Assembly (NCBI RefSeq): GCF_036013955.1
Contig: NZ_CP107903.1
Coordinates: 8,122,001 to 8,186,000, forward strand
Length of the DNA stretch: 64,000 bases
Origin: Streptomyces sp. NBC_00459
GTDB lineage: Bacteria > Actinomycetota > Actinomycetes > Streptomycetales > Streptomycetaceae
Reading direction: 5' to 3'
How positions within the stretch are numbered: the stretch's first letter is position 1; every line of letters begins with the position of its first letter. Below are positions 33,161-41,092 of the stretch, one piece after another. A model generated the notes under the pieces. That model was not told the DNA's origin. It saw nothing but the letters and a program-made list of their open reading frames with translations, and did no database searches. The position numbers were made by a program, and so were the translations under genes.

Positions 33161-34519
33161 ATGCGATCAACAGGACGAGCCATCACCGCTGTTGTGGGCA
33201 CGGCACTGCTCCTCGGAAGCATGTCGACGCAGGCCGCCTCCAAGCCCGCACAACGGCCGGCTGGCCGGGTGCTGGTCTTCTCCAAGACGGCGGCCTTCCG
33301 GCACGACTCGATCCCTGACGGCATCACGGCACTCAAGGAACTCGGCGCCGGCGCCGGCTTCCGGGTCGACGCGACGGAGGACGCGGCGGCGTTCAACCCG
33401 GCGAACCTCCGCCGGTACGCGGCCGTCGTCTTCCTCTCGACGACCGGCGATGTTCTGACGGAGCGTCAACAGGCATCGTTCGAGAGCTACATCCGTCATG
33501 GCGGCGGCTATGTGGGCATCCACGCGGCGGCCGACACCGAGTACGACTGGGCGTTCTACGGCGGCCTCGTCGGCGCCTACTTCCAGGGGCACCCGGCGAT
33601 CCAGCCGGCCCGGACGGTGGTGGAGGACCGCGCACACCCGGCTACCGCCACCCTGGGCACGGACTGGAACCGCACCGACGAGTGGTACAACTACCGCTCC
33701 AACCCCCGGAGTTCGGTGCACGTCCTGGCCTCCCTCGACGAGTCGTCGTACACCGGCGGCACGATGAACGGCGACCACCCGATCGCCTGGTGCCAGAACT
33801 ACGCGGGCGGACGCTCCTTCTACACCGGCGTCGGCCACCTGTCGTCCGCGTACACCGAACCGGCGCTCCGGCAGCACCTGTTGGGCGGCCTGCGCTGGGC
33901 CACCGGCAGGGCCCAGGCGGACTGCCGCCCGGAGAACGGCTACCGGCCGCTCTTCGACGGCAGCTCCCGGACAGGGTGGAATCAGGCGGGCCCGGGCACC
34001 TTCACCGTCTCCGACGACGGCACGCTGACGTCGTCGGGCGGCATGGGCCTGCTCTGGTACGCCGACCGGAGCTTCGGCGCCTACTCGCTGAAGCTGGACT
34101 GGAAGACCCGCGGCGACGACAACTCCGGTGTGTTCGTGGGCTTCCCGCCCTCGGACGACCCGTGGTCGGCGGTCGACAAGGGCTACGAGATCCAGATCGA
34201 CGCGACCGACGCCCCCGACCGCACCACCGGGGCCGTGTACGGCTTCCGCTCCGCCGACCTGAGGAAGCGCGACCGCGCGCTGAATCCGCCGGGGGAGTGG
34301 AACACGTACGAGATCCGTGTGGAGGGCGAACGACTCCGCGTCTGGCTCAACGGCGTGCGGATCAACGATTTCACCAACACCGATCCGGCCCGCAGCCTGC
34401 GGGACGGCCATATCGGCATCCAGAACCACGGAGCCGACGACCAGGTGTCCTTCCGCGACATCCGGATCAAGGAACTGCCCGCGAACGCGCCGGCGAGCCC
34501 GGCCGCCACGGGCGACTGA
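33161..34519 (+). CDS. Secreted ThuA-DUF1080 fusion
   Basis: 452 aa. Signal peptide about 1-26. About 37-250 is a ThuA (glutamine-amidotransferase-like) domain: VLVFSKTAAFRHDSI, GGGYVGIHAAADTEYDW, HPIAWCQNYAGGRSFYTGVGH. About 262-445 is DUF1080 (YRPLFDGSSRTGW ... DNSGVFVGFP ... GIQNHGADDQVSFRDIRIKEL), a lectin-like fold now linked to 3-keto-glycoside hydrolysis. ThuA proteins are tied to 3-keto-trehalose/disaccharide use in rhizobia. With the Gfo/Idh dehydrogenase and ABC transporter this suggests extracellular oxidation and splitting of a glycoside. Same operon as the PQQ-type protein; followed by a terminator. Confidence 0.88.
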   Translation: MRSTGRAITAVVGTALLLGSMSTQAASKPAQRPAGRVLVFSKTAAFRHDSIPDGITALKELGAGAGFRVDATEDAAAFNPANLRRYAAVVFLSTTGDVLTERQQASFESYIRHGGGYVGIHAAADTEYDWAFYGGLVGAYFQGHPAIQPARTVVEDRAHPATATLGTDWNRTDEWYNYRSNPRSSVHVLASLDESSYTGGTMNGDHPIAWCQNYAGGRSFYTGVGHLSSAYTEPALRQHLLGGLRWATGRAQADCRPENGYRPLFDGSSRTGWNQAGPGTFTVSDDGTLTSSGGMGLLWYADRSFGAYSLKLDWKTRGDDNSGVFVGFPPSDDPWSAVDKGYEIQIDATDAPDRTTGAVYGFRSADLRKRDRALNPPGEWNTYEIRVEGERLRVWLNGVRINDFTNTDPARSLRDGHIGIQNHGADDQVSFRDIRIKELPANAPASPAATGD

Positions 34520-34521
34520 AC

Positions 34522-34559
34522 GGCGGCGGGCGGGGGACGCCGGACCTCCGCCCGCCGCC
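34522..34559 (+). terminator. Terminator after the ThuA gene
   Basis: Perfect 12-bp arms GGCGGCGGGCGG and CCGCCCGCCGCC with a 14-base loop, then TTCCCTCCC. Starts two bases after the stop codon. Confidence 0.75.
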
Positions 34560-34622
34560 TTCCCTCCCCTCTCGGCCCGCCGCCGGAGGGTGCGAACACC
34601 GTGAACGACAAGGAGGCTGCCC

Positions 34623-35861
34623 ATGTCCACGTCGTCGTCAAGTCCTCGAACTCGTGTGGGGGTATGGCTGATCGGCGCCCGCGGCTCCGTCGCCACCACC
34701 GTCGTCGCGGGCTGCGCCGCCGTGACAGCGGGCCTGCACCGCCCCACGGGCATGGTCACCGAAACACCCCCGTTCACGGACTGCGGCCTCCCACCCCTGT
34801 CCGCACTCGTCTTCGGCGGCCACGACACCGTCGACTGCCCGCTGTCCAAACGCGCCGAGGCGCTGACCGCGGCAGGCGTCCTGCCGCACGGCCTCACCTC
34901 GGCGATCACCTCCGAACTGGCCGCCGCGGACCGGGAGATCAGGCCCGGCGGCCCCGCTCCCGGCGACACCACCAGAACCCCGGACGACCTGGTGGCCGCC
35001 TTCGCCGCAGACATCGAGGACTTCGTACGACGCCACGACCTGGCCCGAGCCGTGGTGGTGAACGTCGCCTCCACGGAGCCCACCCCGACCGGCACCGCAC
35101 TCCCGCCCAGCTCGCTGTACGCGGCGGCGGCCCTGCGCGCCGGCTGCCCGTACGTCAACTTCACACCGTCGACGGGGCTGCACCACCCGGCGCTGGCCCA
35201 CGCGGCGGCGACCAGCGGACTGCCCTACGCGGGCCGCGACGGCAAGACCGGTCAGACCCTGCTCAGGTCGGTCCTCGGTCCGATGTTCACGCAACGGGCA
35301 CTTGAGGTCCACGCCTGGTCGGGCACCAACCTCCTCGGCGGGGGAGACGGAGCATCCCTCGCCGACCCCTCCGCGGCGGCGGCGAAGAACGCCGGAAAGG
35401 AACGCGTCCTCACCGACACCCTCGGCACGACACCGGAGGGCGTGGTCCACATCGACGACGTCCCGTCCCTCGGCGACTGGAAGACAGCCTGGGACCACAT
35501 CGCCTTCGACGGCTTCCTCGGCAGCCGCATGATCCTCCAGACGACCTGGCAGGGCTGTGACTCCGCCCTGGCGGCACCCCTGGTCCTCGACCTGGCCCGA
35601 CTCACCGCCCGCGCCCACGAAACAGGCCTCTCCGGTCCGCTCGGCGCACTCGGCTTCTATTTCAAGGACCCGATGGGCGACGGCCCGGCGGGGCTGGGGG
35701 AGCAGTACGCCGAGCTGGTGGGTTTCGCGGCGCGGCTGCGGTACGGGGGAGTGGCGGCGGGTCCGGCGGGACATGTGGGCGTGGGCGCGGGCCGGGACGC
35801 GGACACTCGGGCGGAGGCCCCGCACGGGCGACCGTCCGACGGCGAGGGGGAACACCGGTGA
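34623..35861 (+). CDS. Inositol-3-phosphate synthase-like protein (ebo-type cluster)
   Basis: 412 aa. Rossmann start VWLIGARGSVATTVVAG, then GRDGKTGQTLLRSVLGPMF and WSGTNLLGGGDGASL, the myo-inositol-1-phosphate synthase signature regions; Lys-rich catalytic segment SAAAAKNAGKERV and DDVPSLGDWKTAWDHIAFDGFLG follow. It differs from the short housekeeping actinobacterial enzyme and is followed by coupled genes. It would make inositol phosphate or a related cyclised sugar phosphate from a hexose phosphate by an NAD-dependent oxidation/aldol/reduction. ACAAGGAGGC precedes the ATG. Stop overlaps the next start by four bases. The C-tail is low-complexity. Confidence 0.85.
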   Translation: MSTSSSSPRTRVGVWLIGARGSVATTVVAGCAAVTAGLHRPTGMVTETPPFTDCGLPPLSALVFGGHDTVDCPLSKRAEALTAAGVLPHGLTSAITSELAAADREIRPGGPAPGDTTRTPDDLVAAFAADIEDFVRRHDLARAVVVNVASTEPTPTGTALPPSSLYAAAALRAGCPYVNFTPSTGLHHPALAHAAATSGLPYAGRDGKTGQTLLRSVLGPMFTQRALEVHAWSGTNLLGGGDGASLADPSAAAAKNAGKERVLTDTLGTTPEGVVHIDDVPSLGDWKTAWDHIAFDGFLGSRMILQTTWQGCDSALAAPLVLDLARLTARAHETGLSGPLGALGFYFKDPMGDGPAGLGEQYAELVGFAARLRYGGVAAGPAGHVGVGAGRDADTRAEAPHGRPSDGEGEHR

Positions 35862-36988
35862 GCGCCCGACCCGGTGCCGCACCCGGAGACGGCACACGGG
35901 CCCGGGGCAACCGGGGACGCGCCCGGCCCAGGGCACCCCACGACTCCTCCACCACCCCCCTCCGCTTCGGCTACGGAACCAACGGCCTCACGGACCTCCG
36001 CCTCGACGACGCCCTCGGCCTGCTCGCCGACCTCGGCTACGACGGCGTCGGCCTGACCCTCGACCACATGCACCTCGACCCACTCGCCCGGGGCCTCTCC
36101 GCCCGCACCCGACGGGTCGCCCGCCGCCTGAACGCCCTCGGCCTGGGCGTCACCGTGGAAACCGGCGCCCGCTACGTACTCGACGCACGCCGCAAACACG
36201 GCCCCTCTCTCCTCGACCCCGACCCGGACGACCGCTCACGACGCGTCGACCTCCTGCTCAGGGCGGTACGAGTCGCCGCGGACCTGGGCGCCCACGCCGT
36301 CCACTGCTTCAGCGGCGTCACCCCCGCCGGCACGGACCCGGACACCGCCTGGCACCGCCTGACCGAAGCCCTCGCCCCGGTCCTGGACGCGGCCACGACA
36401 GCCGGTGTCCCGCTCGCGATCGAACCCGAACCCGGCCATCTGCTCGCCACCGTCGCCGACTTCCACCGCCTCCGCCACGCACTCGACGACCCGGAGACCC
36501 TCGGCCTCACCCTCGACATCGGTCACTGCCAGTGCCTCGAACCACTCCCTCCCGCCGACTGCGTCCGCGCCACCGCACCCTGGCTGCGCCACGTCCAGAT
36601 CGAGGACATGCGCCGCGGCATCCATGAACACCTTCCCTTCGGCGACGGAGAGATCGACTTCCCGCCCGTGCTCGCCGCGCTGGCCGACGCCGGCTACCAG
36701 GGACTGACCGTCGTGGAGCTCCCCCGCCACTCCCACGCGGGCCCACACCACGCCGAACACTCCCTCCGCTTCCTCCACGACGCGGCCCGCACCACCACGG
36801 CGCCTCCCGCCGGGTACTCCGACGCCACAGAGCCGACCGCCACGGCGCCCCGGCCCACCGAAGCCCCGCAGACCACCGCTCAGCATGCCGCCACGTCGAT
36901 CGCCGCAACCCCGACGACCCCTTCCACCACCGCCTTCACCACTCCGGCCCGACACTCCGCCACCCCGGCCGAAGGGAGCACCCCATGA
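35858..36988 (+). CDS. TIM-barrel epimerase-like protein, ebo-type cluster
   Basis: 376 aa. Disordered 1-33, then an AP-endonuclease-2 barrel: FGYGTNGLTDLRLDDAL, LAIEPEPGHLL (Glu), LGLTLDIGHCQC (Asp, His), RHVQIEDMRRGIHEHLPFGDGEIDF (His) and LTVVELPRHSH (Glu). These are the usual metal-binding positions. The last 60 residues are Thr/Ala/Pro-rich and appear disordered. ATGA overlaps at both ends with its neighbours, so it is translationally coupled with the inositol-phosphate-synthase-like gene and eboA. Substrate unknown. Confidence 0.85.
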   Translation: MSARPGAAPGDGTRARGNRGRARPRAPHDSSTTPLRFGYGTNGLTDLRLDDALGLLADLGYDGVGLTLDHMHLDPLARGLSARTRRVARRLNALGLGVTVETGARYVLDARRKHGPSLLDPDPDDRSRRVDLLLRAVRVAADLGAHAVHCFSGVTPAGTDPDTAWHRLTEALAPVLDAATTAGVPLAIEPEPGHLLATVADFHRLRHALDDPETLGLTLDIGHCQCLEPLPPADCVRATAPWLRHVQIEDMRRGIHEHLPFGDGEIDFPPVLAALADAGYQGLTVVELPRHSHAGPHHAEHSLRFLHDAARTTTAPPAGYSDATEPTATAPRPTEAPQTTAQHAATSIAATPTTPSTTAFTTPARHSATPAEGSTP

Positions 36989-37653
36989 CCCAGCCCCACC
37001 CCGGCCCGGGCACCCCCGCAGCCGACGACCCCCTCTCCCGCACCCCGCTGGACGACCTCCGCACCCAGGTCACCGCCCACCTCGGCGAAGCCGCCCGCGT
37101 CTGGTTCGCCCTCGCCCTGAACGAGGCAGCCGCCCGCCCAGGCAGCCACGGCCCCATCTCCGCCTGGGAGCTGCGCCTCGCCGAAGCCGGCCGCCGCTGC
37201 GGCACCGACCACGCGGACGCCGTACGCGTCCTGATCCTGCACGCCGCCCACGCCGGCCCGGACGCCCTCACCCGCGTCTACCGACAGGGCACCGCCGCCG
37301 AACGCCGAGCCGTTCTGCACGCCCTGCCCCACCTGGTCGCCGGCCCCGACGCCCTCCCCCTCGTCGAGGACGCCCTGCGCACCAACGACACCCGTCTCGT
37401 CGCCGCAGCCGTCGGCCCGTACGCCGCCCGCCACCTGGACGCCCACAACTGGCGCCACGCCGTGCTGAAGTGCCTGTTCACCGGAGTGCCCGTCGACGCG
37501 GTGGCCGACCTCCACCACCGGGCCCTGGCCGACACGGAACTCGCCCGCATGCTCGACGACTACGCCGCCGAACGCACCGCGGCAGGCCGGCCCGTCCCCG
37601 AGGACCTGCACCGCGTCCTGGCCCTGACGGCGCCCGAAGCCAAGGAGTCCTGA
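36985..37653 (+). CDS. eboA: EboA-domain protein
   Basis: 222 aa, all alpha. Matches EboA: RVWFALALNEAAARPG at the start, GTAAERRAVLHALPHL in the middle (as in EboA proteins of cyanobacteria and other bacteria) and NWRHAVLKCLFTGVPVDAV near the end. The biochemical role is not known; ebo genes have been linked to movement of a metabolite precursor to the cell envelope or periplasm. Shares start/stop overlaps with both neighbours (ATGA before, TGATG after). Confidence 0.85.
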   Translation: MTQPHPGPGTPAADDPLSRTPLDDLRTQVTAHLGEAARVWFALALNEAAARPGSHGPISAWELRLAEAGRRCGTDHADAVRVLILHAAHAGPDALTRVYRQGTAAERRAVLHALPHLVAGPDALPLVEDALRTNDTRLVAAAVGPYAARHLDAHNWRHAVLKCLFTGVPVDAVADLHHRALADTELARMLDDYAAERTAAGRPVPEDLHRVLALTAPEAKES

Positions 37654-38501
37654 TGCGCATCTTCGACCCCCACATCCACATGACGTCTCGGACCACCGAC
37701 GACTACCGGGCCATGTACACCGCAGGCGTCCGTGCCGTGGTCGAACCCTCCTTCTGGCTCGGCCAGCCACGCACCTCGCCCGCCTCCTTCCTCGACTACT
37801 TCGACTCGCTCCTGGGCTGGGAGCCCTTCCGCGCCGCCCAGTACGGCATCGCCCACCACTGCACGATCGCCCTCAACCCCAAGGAGGCGAACGACCCCCG
37901 CCTCGCCCCGGTCCTCGACGAACTGCCCCGGTATCTCGCCAAGGACCGCGTCGTCGCCGTCGGCGAGATCGGCTACGACTCGATGACCCCGGCCGAGGAC
38001 GCCGCTTTCGCCGCCCAGCTCCAGCTCGCCGCCGACCACGCGTTGCCCGCACTCGTCCACACCCCGCACCGCGACAAGCTCGCCGGCCTGCGCCGCACCC
38101 TCGACGTCGTACAGGAGTCCGCGCTGTCCCCGGATCACGTCCTGGTCGACCACCTCAACGAGACCACCGTCAAGGAAGCCAAGGACAGCGGCTGCTGGAT
38201 CGGCTTCTCGGTCTATCCGGACACCAAGATGGACGAGGAACGGACGGTCGCGATCCTCCGCGACCACGGCCTTGACCGGGTACTGGTCAACTCCGCTGCC
38301 GACTGGGGCAGAAGCGACCCCCTCAAGACCCGCAGGGTCGGCGACCTGATGCTGGCGGAGGGCTTCACCGAGGACGACGTCGACCGCGTCCTGTGGCGCA
38401 ACCCGGTCGCCTTCTACGGGCTCAGCGGCCGACTGGACCTCGACGTCGACGCGACCGACGCCACCCACGAGGGCAACTCCGTCCTGCGCGGCGGGGAGTG
38501 A
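37653..38501 (+). CDS. TatD-like metal-dependent hydrolase, ebo-type cluster
   Basis: 282 aa amidohydrolase barrel. Metal ligands: first pair in FDPHIHMTSR (HxH), Glu in VAVGEIGYDSM, His in PALVHTPHR, His in LVDHLNETT and Asp in VNSAADWG. Complete set for a two-metal hydrolase of the TatD group; this branch is the ebo-associated one by context. ATG overlaps the eboA stop; CAAGGAG upstream. The eboE gene starts 4 bp after its stop. Confidence 0.85.
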   Translation: MRIFDPHIHMTSRTTDDYRAMYTAGVRAVVEPSFWLGQPRTSPASFLDYFDSLLGWEPFRAAQYGIAHHCTIALNPKEANDPRLAPVLDELPRYLAKDRVVAVGEIGYDSMTPAEDAAFAAQLQLAADHALPALVHTPHRDKLAGLRRTLDVVQESALSPDHVLVDHLNETTVKEAKDSGCWIGFSVYPDTKMDEERTVAILRDHGLDRVLVNSAADWGRSDPLKTRRVGDLMLAEGFTEDDVDRVLWRNPVAFYGLSGRLDLDVDATDATHEGNSVLRGGE

Positions 38502-38504
38502 CAG

Positions 38505-39674
38505 ATGCGCTTCCGCCATCCCGACGGCTCCACCGTCCACCTCGCCTACTGCACCAACGTGCACCCCGCAGAAACCCTCGACGGCGTCCGCGCTCAACTC
38601 CGCGACCACTGCGAACCCGTACGCCGACGCCTCGGCCGCGACCGGCTGGGCATCGGACTGTGGCTGGCGAAGGACGCCGCCCACGCCCTGGTCACCGACC
38701 CTTCCGCCCTGCGCGGCCTGCGCGCCGAACTCGACCGGCGCGGCCTCGAAGTCGTCACCCTCAACGGCTTCCCGTACGAGGGCTTCGGCGCCGAGGAGGT
38801 CAAGTACCGCGTCTACAAGCCTGATTGGGCCGACCCCGAGCGGCTCGCCCACACCACCGACCTGGCCCGGGTCCTCGCCGGTCTCCTCCCCGACGATGTC
38901 ACCGAAGGCAGCATCTCCACCCTGCCGCTCGCCTGGCGCACCGCCTACGACAGCGAGCGCGCGGCCACCGCCCTGACCGCCCTGGGCACGCTCGCGGAAC
39001 GCCTCGACGCCCTCGCCGAACTCACCGGCCGCTCCATCCGCATCGGCCTGGAACCGGAACCCGGCTGCACCGTCGAGACCACCGCCGACGCCATCGCCCC
39101 GATCACCGCGATCGGCCACCAACGCATCGGCGTCTGTGTCGACACCTGCCACCTCGCCACGTCCTTCGAGGACCCGCGCACCGCCCTGGACGCGCTCACG
39201 CAGGCCCGCGTCCCCGTCGTCAAATCCCAGCTCTCCGCCGCCCTGCATGCCGAACACCCCCACCTCCCCGAAGTCCGCGAAGCCCTCGCCGCCTTCGACG
39301 AACCCCGCTTCCTGCATCAGACCCGCACGGCCACCGCCGCCGGACTGCGCGGCACGGACGACCTGGGCGAGGCCCTTCACGGCGACGCCCTGCCCGACGC
39401 CTCCCCGTGGCGCGCCCACTTCCACGTTCCCCTCCACGCGGCCCCCGCCGCACCCCTCACCTCCACACTCCCCGTACTCAAGTCCGCGCTGACCCGGCTC
39501 GTCGGCGGCCCCCACCCCCTCACCCGGCATCTGGAGGTGGAGACCTACACCTGGCAGGCACTCCCACCCGAGCTACGGCCCCGCGCCCGCGCCCAGCTCG
39601 CCGACGGCATCGCCGCCGAACTCACCCTCGCCCGGGACCTGTTGAGCGACCTGGGCCTGAAGGAGCTGCCATGA
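38505..39674 (+). CDS. eboE: EboE-like metabolite traffic protein (TIM barrel)
   Basis: 389 aa. Opens with LAYCTNVHPAETLDGV, typical of EboE, followed by VVTLNGFPYEGFGAEEVKYRVYKPDW and RIGLEPEPGCTVE (Glu), GVCVDTCHLATSFED (Asp, His) and VVKSQLSAALHA. The C-terminus LEVETYTWQALP fits the EboE family. Function unproven; a possible epimerase or carrier-like role in a lipid-linked or cyclitol metabolite route. Its stop overlaps the next, degenerate ORF by four bases. Confidence 0.85.
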   Translation: MRFRHPDGSTVHLAYCTNVHPAETLDGVRAQLRDHCEPVRRRLGRDRLGIGLWLAKDAAHALVTDPSALRGLRAELDRRGLEVVTLNGFPYEGFGAEEVKYRVYKPDWADPERLAHTTDLARVLAGLLPDDVTEGSISTLPLAWRTAYDSERAATALTALGTLAERLDALAELTGRSIRIGLEPEPGCTVETTADAIAPITAIGHQRIGVCVDTCHLATSFEDPRTALDALTQARVPVVKSQLSAALHAEHPHLPEVREALAAFDEPRFLHQTRTATAAGLRGTDDLGEALHGDALPDASPWRAHFHVPLHAAPAAPLTSTLPVLKSALTRLVGGPHPLTRHLEVETYTWQALPPELRPRARAQLADGIAAELTLARDLLSDLGLKELP

Positions 39675-39925
39675 GCCCCCGCCTCGCCGGCGAAGTCCGT
39701 ATCCGCGCTCCGGTGAACTCGTCGCCCACGCGGAGCCGGGCACCCCGTCCACGTACTACGACCGGTCTGTTCGCGGGCAGCCGCAGCCGCAGCCGCAGCC
39801 GCCTCCCGGCGAGCGACGACGACGGTCCGTTCCTCATCTGCTCCACCCCCCGTGCCTTCGACGGCCGCCGCATCGCGGCCACCGATGTGAAGTCGACCCC
39901 GCTCCCACCGGCCGGTCACTTCTGA
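39671..39925 (+). pseudogene. Degenerate ORF at the end of the ebo-like operon
   Basis: 84 codons beginning in ATGA overlap with eboE and preceded by AAGGAG, so initiation is intact. The first third looks non-native (Arg/Pro/Ser rich), while the last third (DDGPFLICSTPRAFDGRRIAA) reads like real protein. In another frame the first third gives ELVAHAEPGTPSTYYDRSV, which also looks real. The frame change falls at a fourfold GCAGCC repeat (39777-39800). I infer a frameshifted or truncated gene. Family not recognised; it shows no match to the phosphodiesterase usually found at this position. Confidence 0.5.
39777..39800. repeat. GCAGCC hexamer repeat, four copies
   Basis: Four exact tandem copies inside the degenerate ORF after eboE, at the point where the plausible coding frame changes. 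Hexamers keep frame themselves, so the shift must come from an adjacent indel. Confidence 0.7.
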
Positions 39926-39984
39926 CTGGTCATCAGTGAAGCACCCACCACTGACAACGCCTTCCGACCCGAGGAGTTCCAGGC

Positions 39985-41025
39985 ATGAACCGCACCCGTC
40001 ACACGGACCCCGAACTCACCCACCGCCTCAGCAGACGAGGCATGCTCGGCGTGGCCGCGGGCGCCACCGCCGCCGCGCTGCTGGGCGGCGCCGCGACCCC
40101 CGCCGGTGCCGCCACCGGGACCGCGTCCGCCGCCGCGGGCCGAGGCCGTCCCGTCCTGCCCCCCGGCCGGCTCGGCATCCAGCTGTACAGCCTGCGCGAC
40201 AAGGTCTCCACTCTCGGCTTCGCCCCCGTCTTCGCCGAACTGAAGAAGTACGGCTACGACGAGGTCGAGTTCGCCGGATACACCCAGGGCTCGGCGGGCC
40301 CCATCACCCTCGCCCAGCTCAAGCGACTGGCCAGGAACAACGGCCTGAACCCGATCGGCAGCCACGTCGGCTACTACTCCAGCGACCCGAACGCCTACAC
40401 CTTCGCCCAGAACCTGGACAAGGTCCTCGACGACGCCCAGGCCCTCGGCCTCAAGCACATCGGCACCGCCTCCGGGCCGTTCCGCTACGGCTCCACCGTC
40501 GACGCCTGGAAGCGGGCTGCGGAGGAGTTCAACACGTACGGCGCGGCGGCCAGGGCACGCGGCATGAAGTTCTACCAGCACAACCACTCCGAGGAGTTCT
40601 CCTTCGCCACCGACAACCCGAAGGTCCGGCTGTACGACGTGCTGCTCGCCGAGACCGACCCCAAGCTCGTGTACCTGGAGATGGACATCTTCTGGGCGTA
40701 CTCGGGGCAGTTCCGCTTCTCGAAGCGGCCCGACGGCACACCGGCGCCCTTCGAGCCCCTCGACTACGTCCTCAGGCAGCCCGACCGCTACCCGCTCTTC
40801 CATGTGAAGGACGGCGTGAGCGACCCCGGCAACCAGTACGGCTACCGCATGACCGACGTCGGCGACGGAGACATCGACTACCAGCGGTTCATCTCCGGCG
40901 TCACCCGGCTGCGCGGCCACCGCCTGGCCCACCACTGGCAGGCCGAGCACGACAACCCGACGGAGTCCTTCACCTTCGCGCGCCGCTCCAGCGAGCACCT
41001 CCACTCGCTGCGCGAGAAGTGCTGA
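39985..41025 (+). CDS. Tat-exported sugar isomerase/epimerase-like protein
   Basis: 346 aa. Twin-arginine leader (LSRRGMLG, cleavage near AGAA, about residue 43), then an AP-endonuclease-2 barrel: LGIQLYSLRDKV, GYDEVEFAGYTQ (Glu), FYQHNHSEEF (His), VYLEMDIFWA (Glu/Asp) and PLFHVKDGV (His). Secreted barrels of this type are common beside ThuA/DUF1080 and Gfo/Idh genes and may act on 3-keto sugars outside the cell. Single gene, ended by an 18-bp-stem terminator. Confidence 0.88.
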   Translation: MNRTRHTDPELTHRLSRRGMLGVAAGATAAALLGGAATPAGAATGTASAAAGRGRPVLPPGRLGIQLYSLRDKVSTLGFAPVFAELKKYGYDEVEFAGYTQGSAGPITLAQLKRLARNNGLNPIGSHVGYYSSDPNAYTFAQNLDKVLDDAQALGLKHIGTASGPFRYGSTVDAWKRAAEEFNTYGAAARARGMKFYQHNHSEEFSFATDNPKVRLYDVLLAETDPKLVYLEMDIFWAYSGQFRFSKRPDGTPAPFEPLDYVLRQPDRYPLFHVKDGVSDPGNQYGYRMTDVGDGDIDYQRFISGVTRLRGHRLAHHWQAEHDNPTESFTFARRSSEHLHSLREKC

Positions 41026-41041
41026 CGGGGCCGCGTACACA

Positions 41042-41079
41042 TGAGGAGGCCCTCCCGACGTGTCGGGAGGGCCTCCTCA
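41042..41079. terminator. Strong bidirectional hairpin
   Basis: Perfect 18-bp arms (TGAGGAGGCCCTCCCGAC and its complement) with a 2-base loop at 41060-41061. Lies between the convergent Tat-exported epimerase and OFA transporter genes. Confidence 0.92.
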
Positions 41080-41092
41080 CGCGCGCGTGCCG

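Noticed and set aside
37560..39530. A 656-codon minus-strand frame opposite the ebo-like genes
   Set aside because: Gly/Val/Glu-rich shadow of real genes with no motif and no ribosome site.
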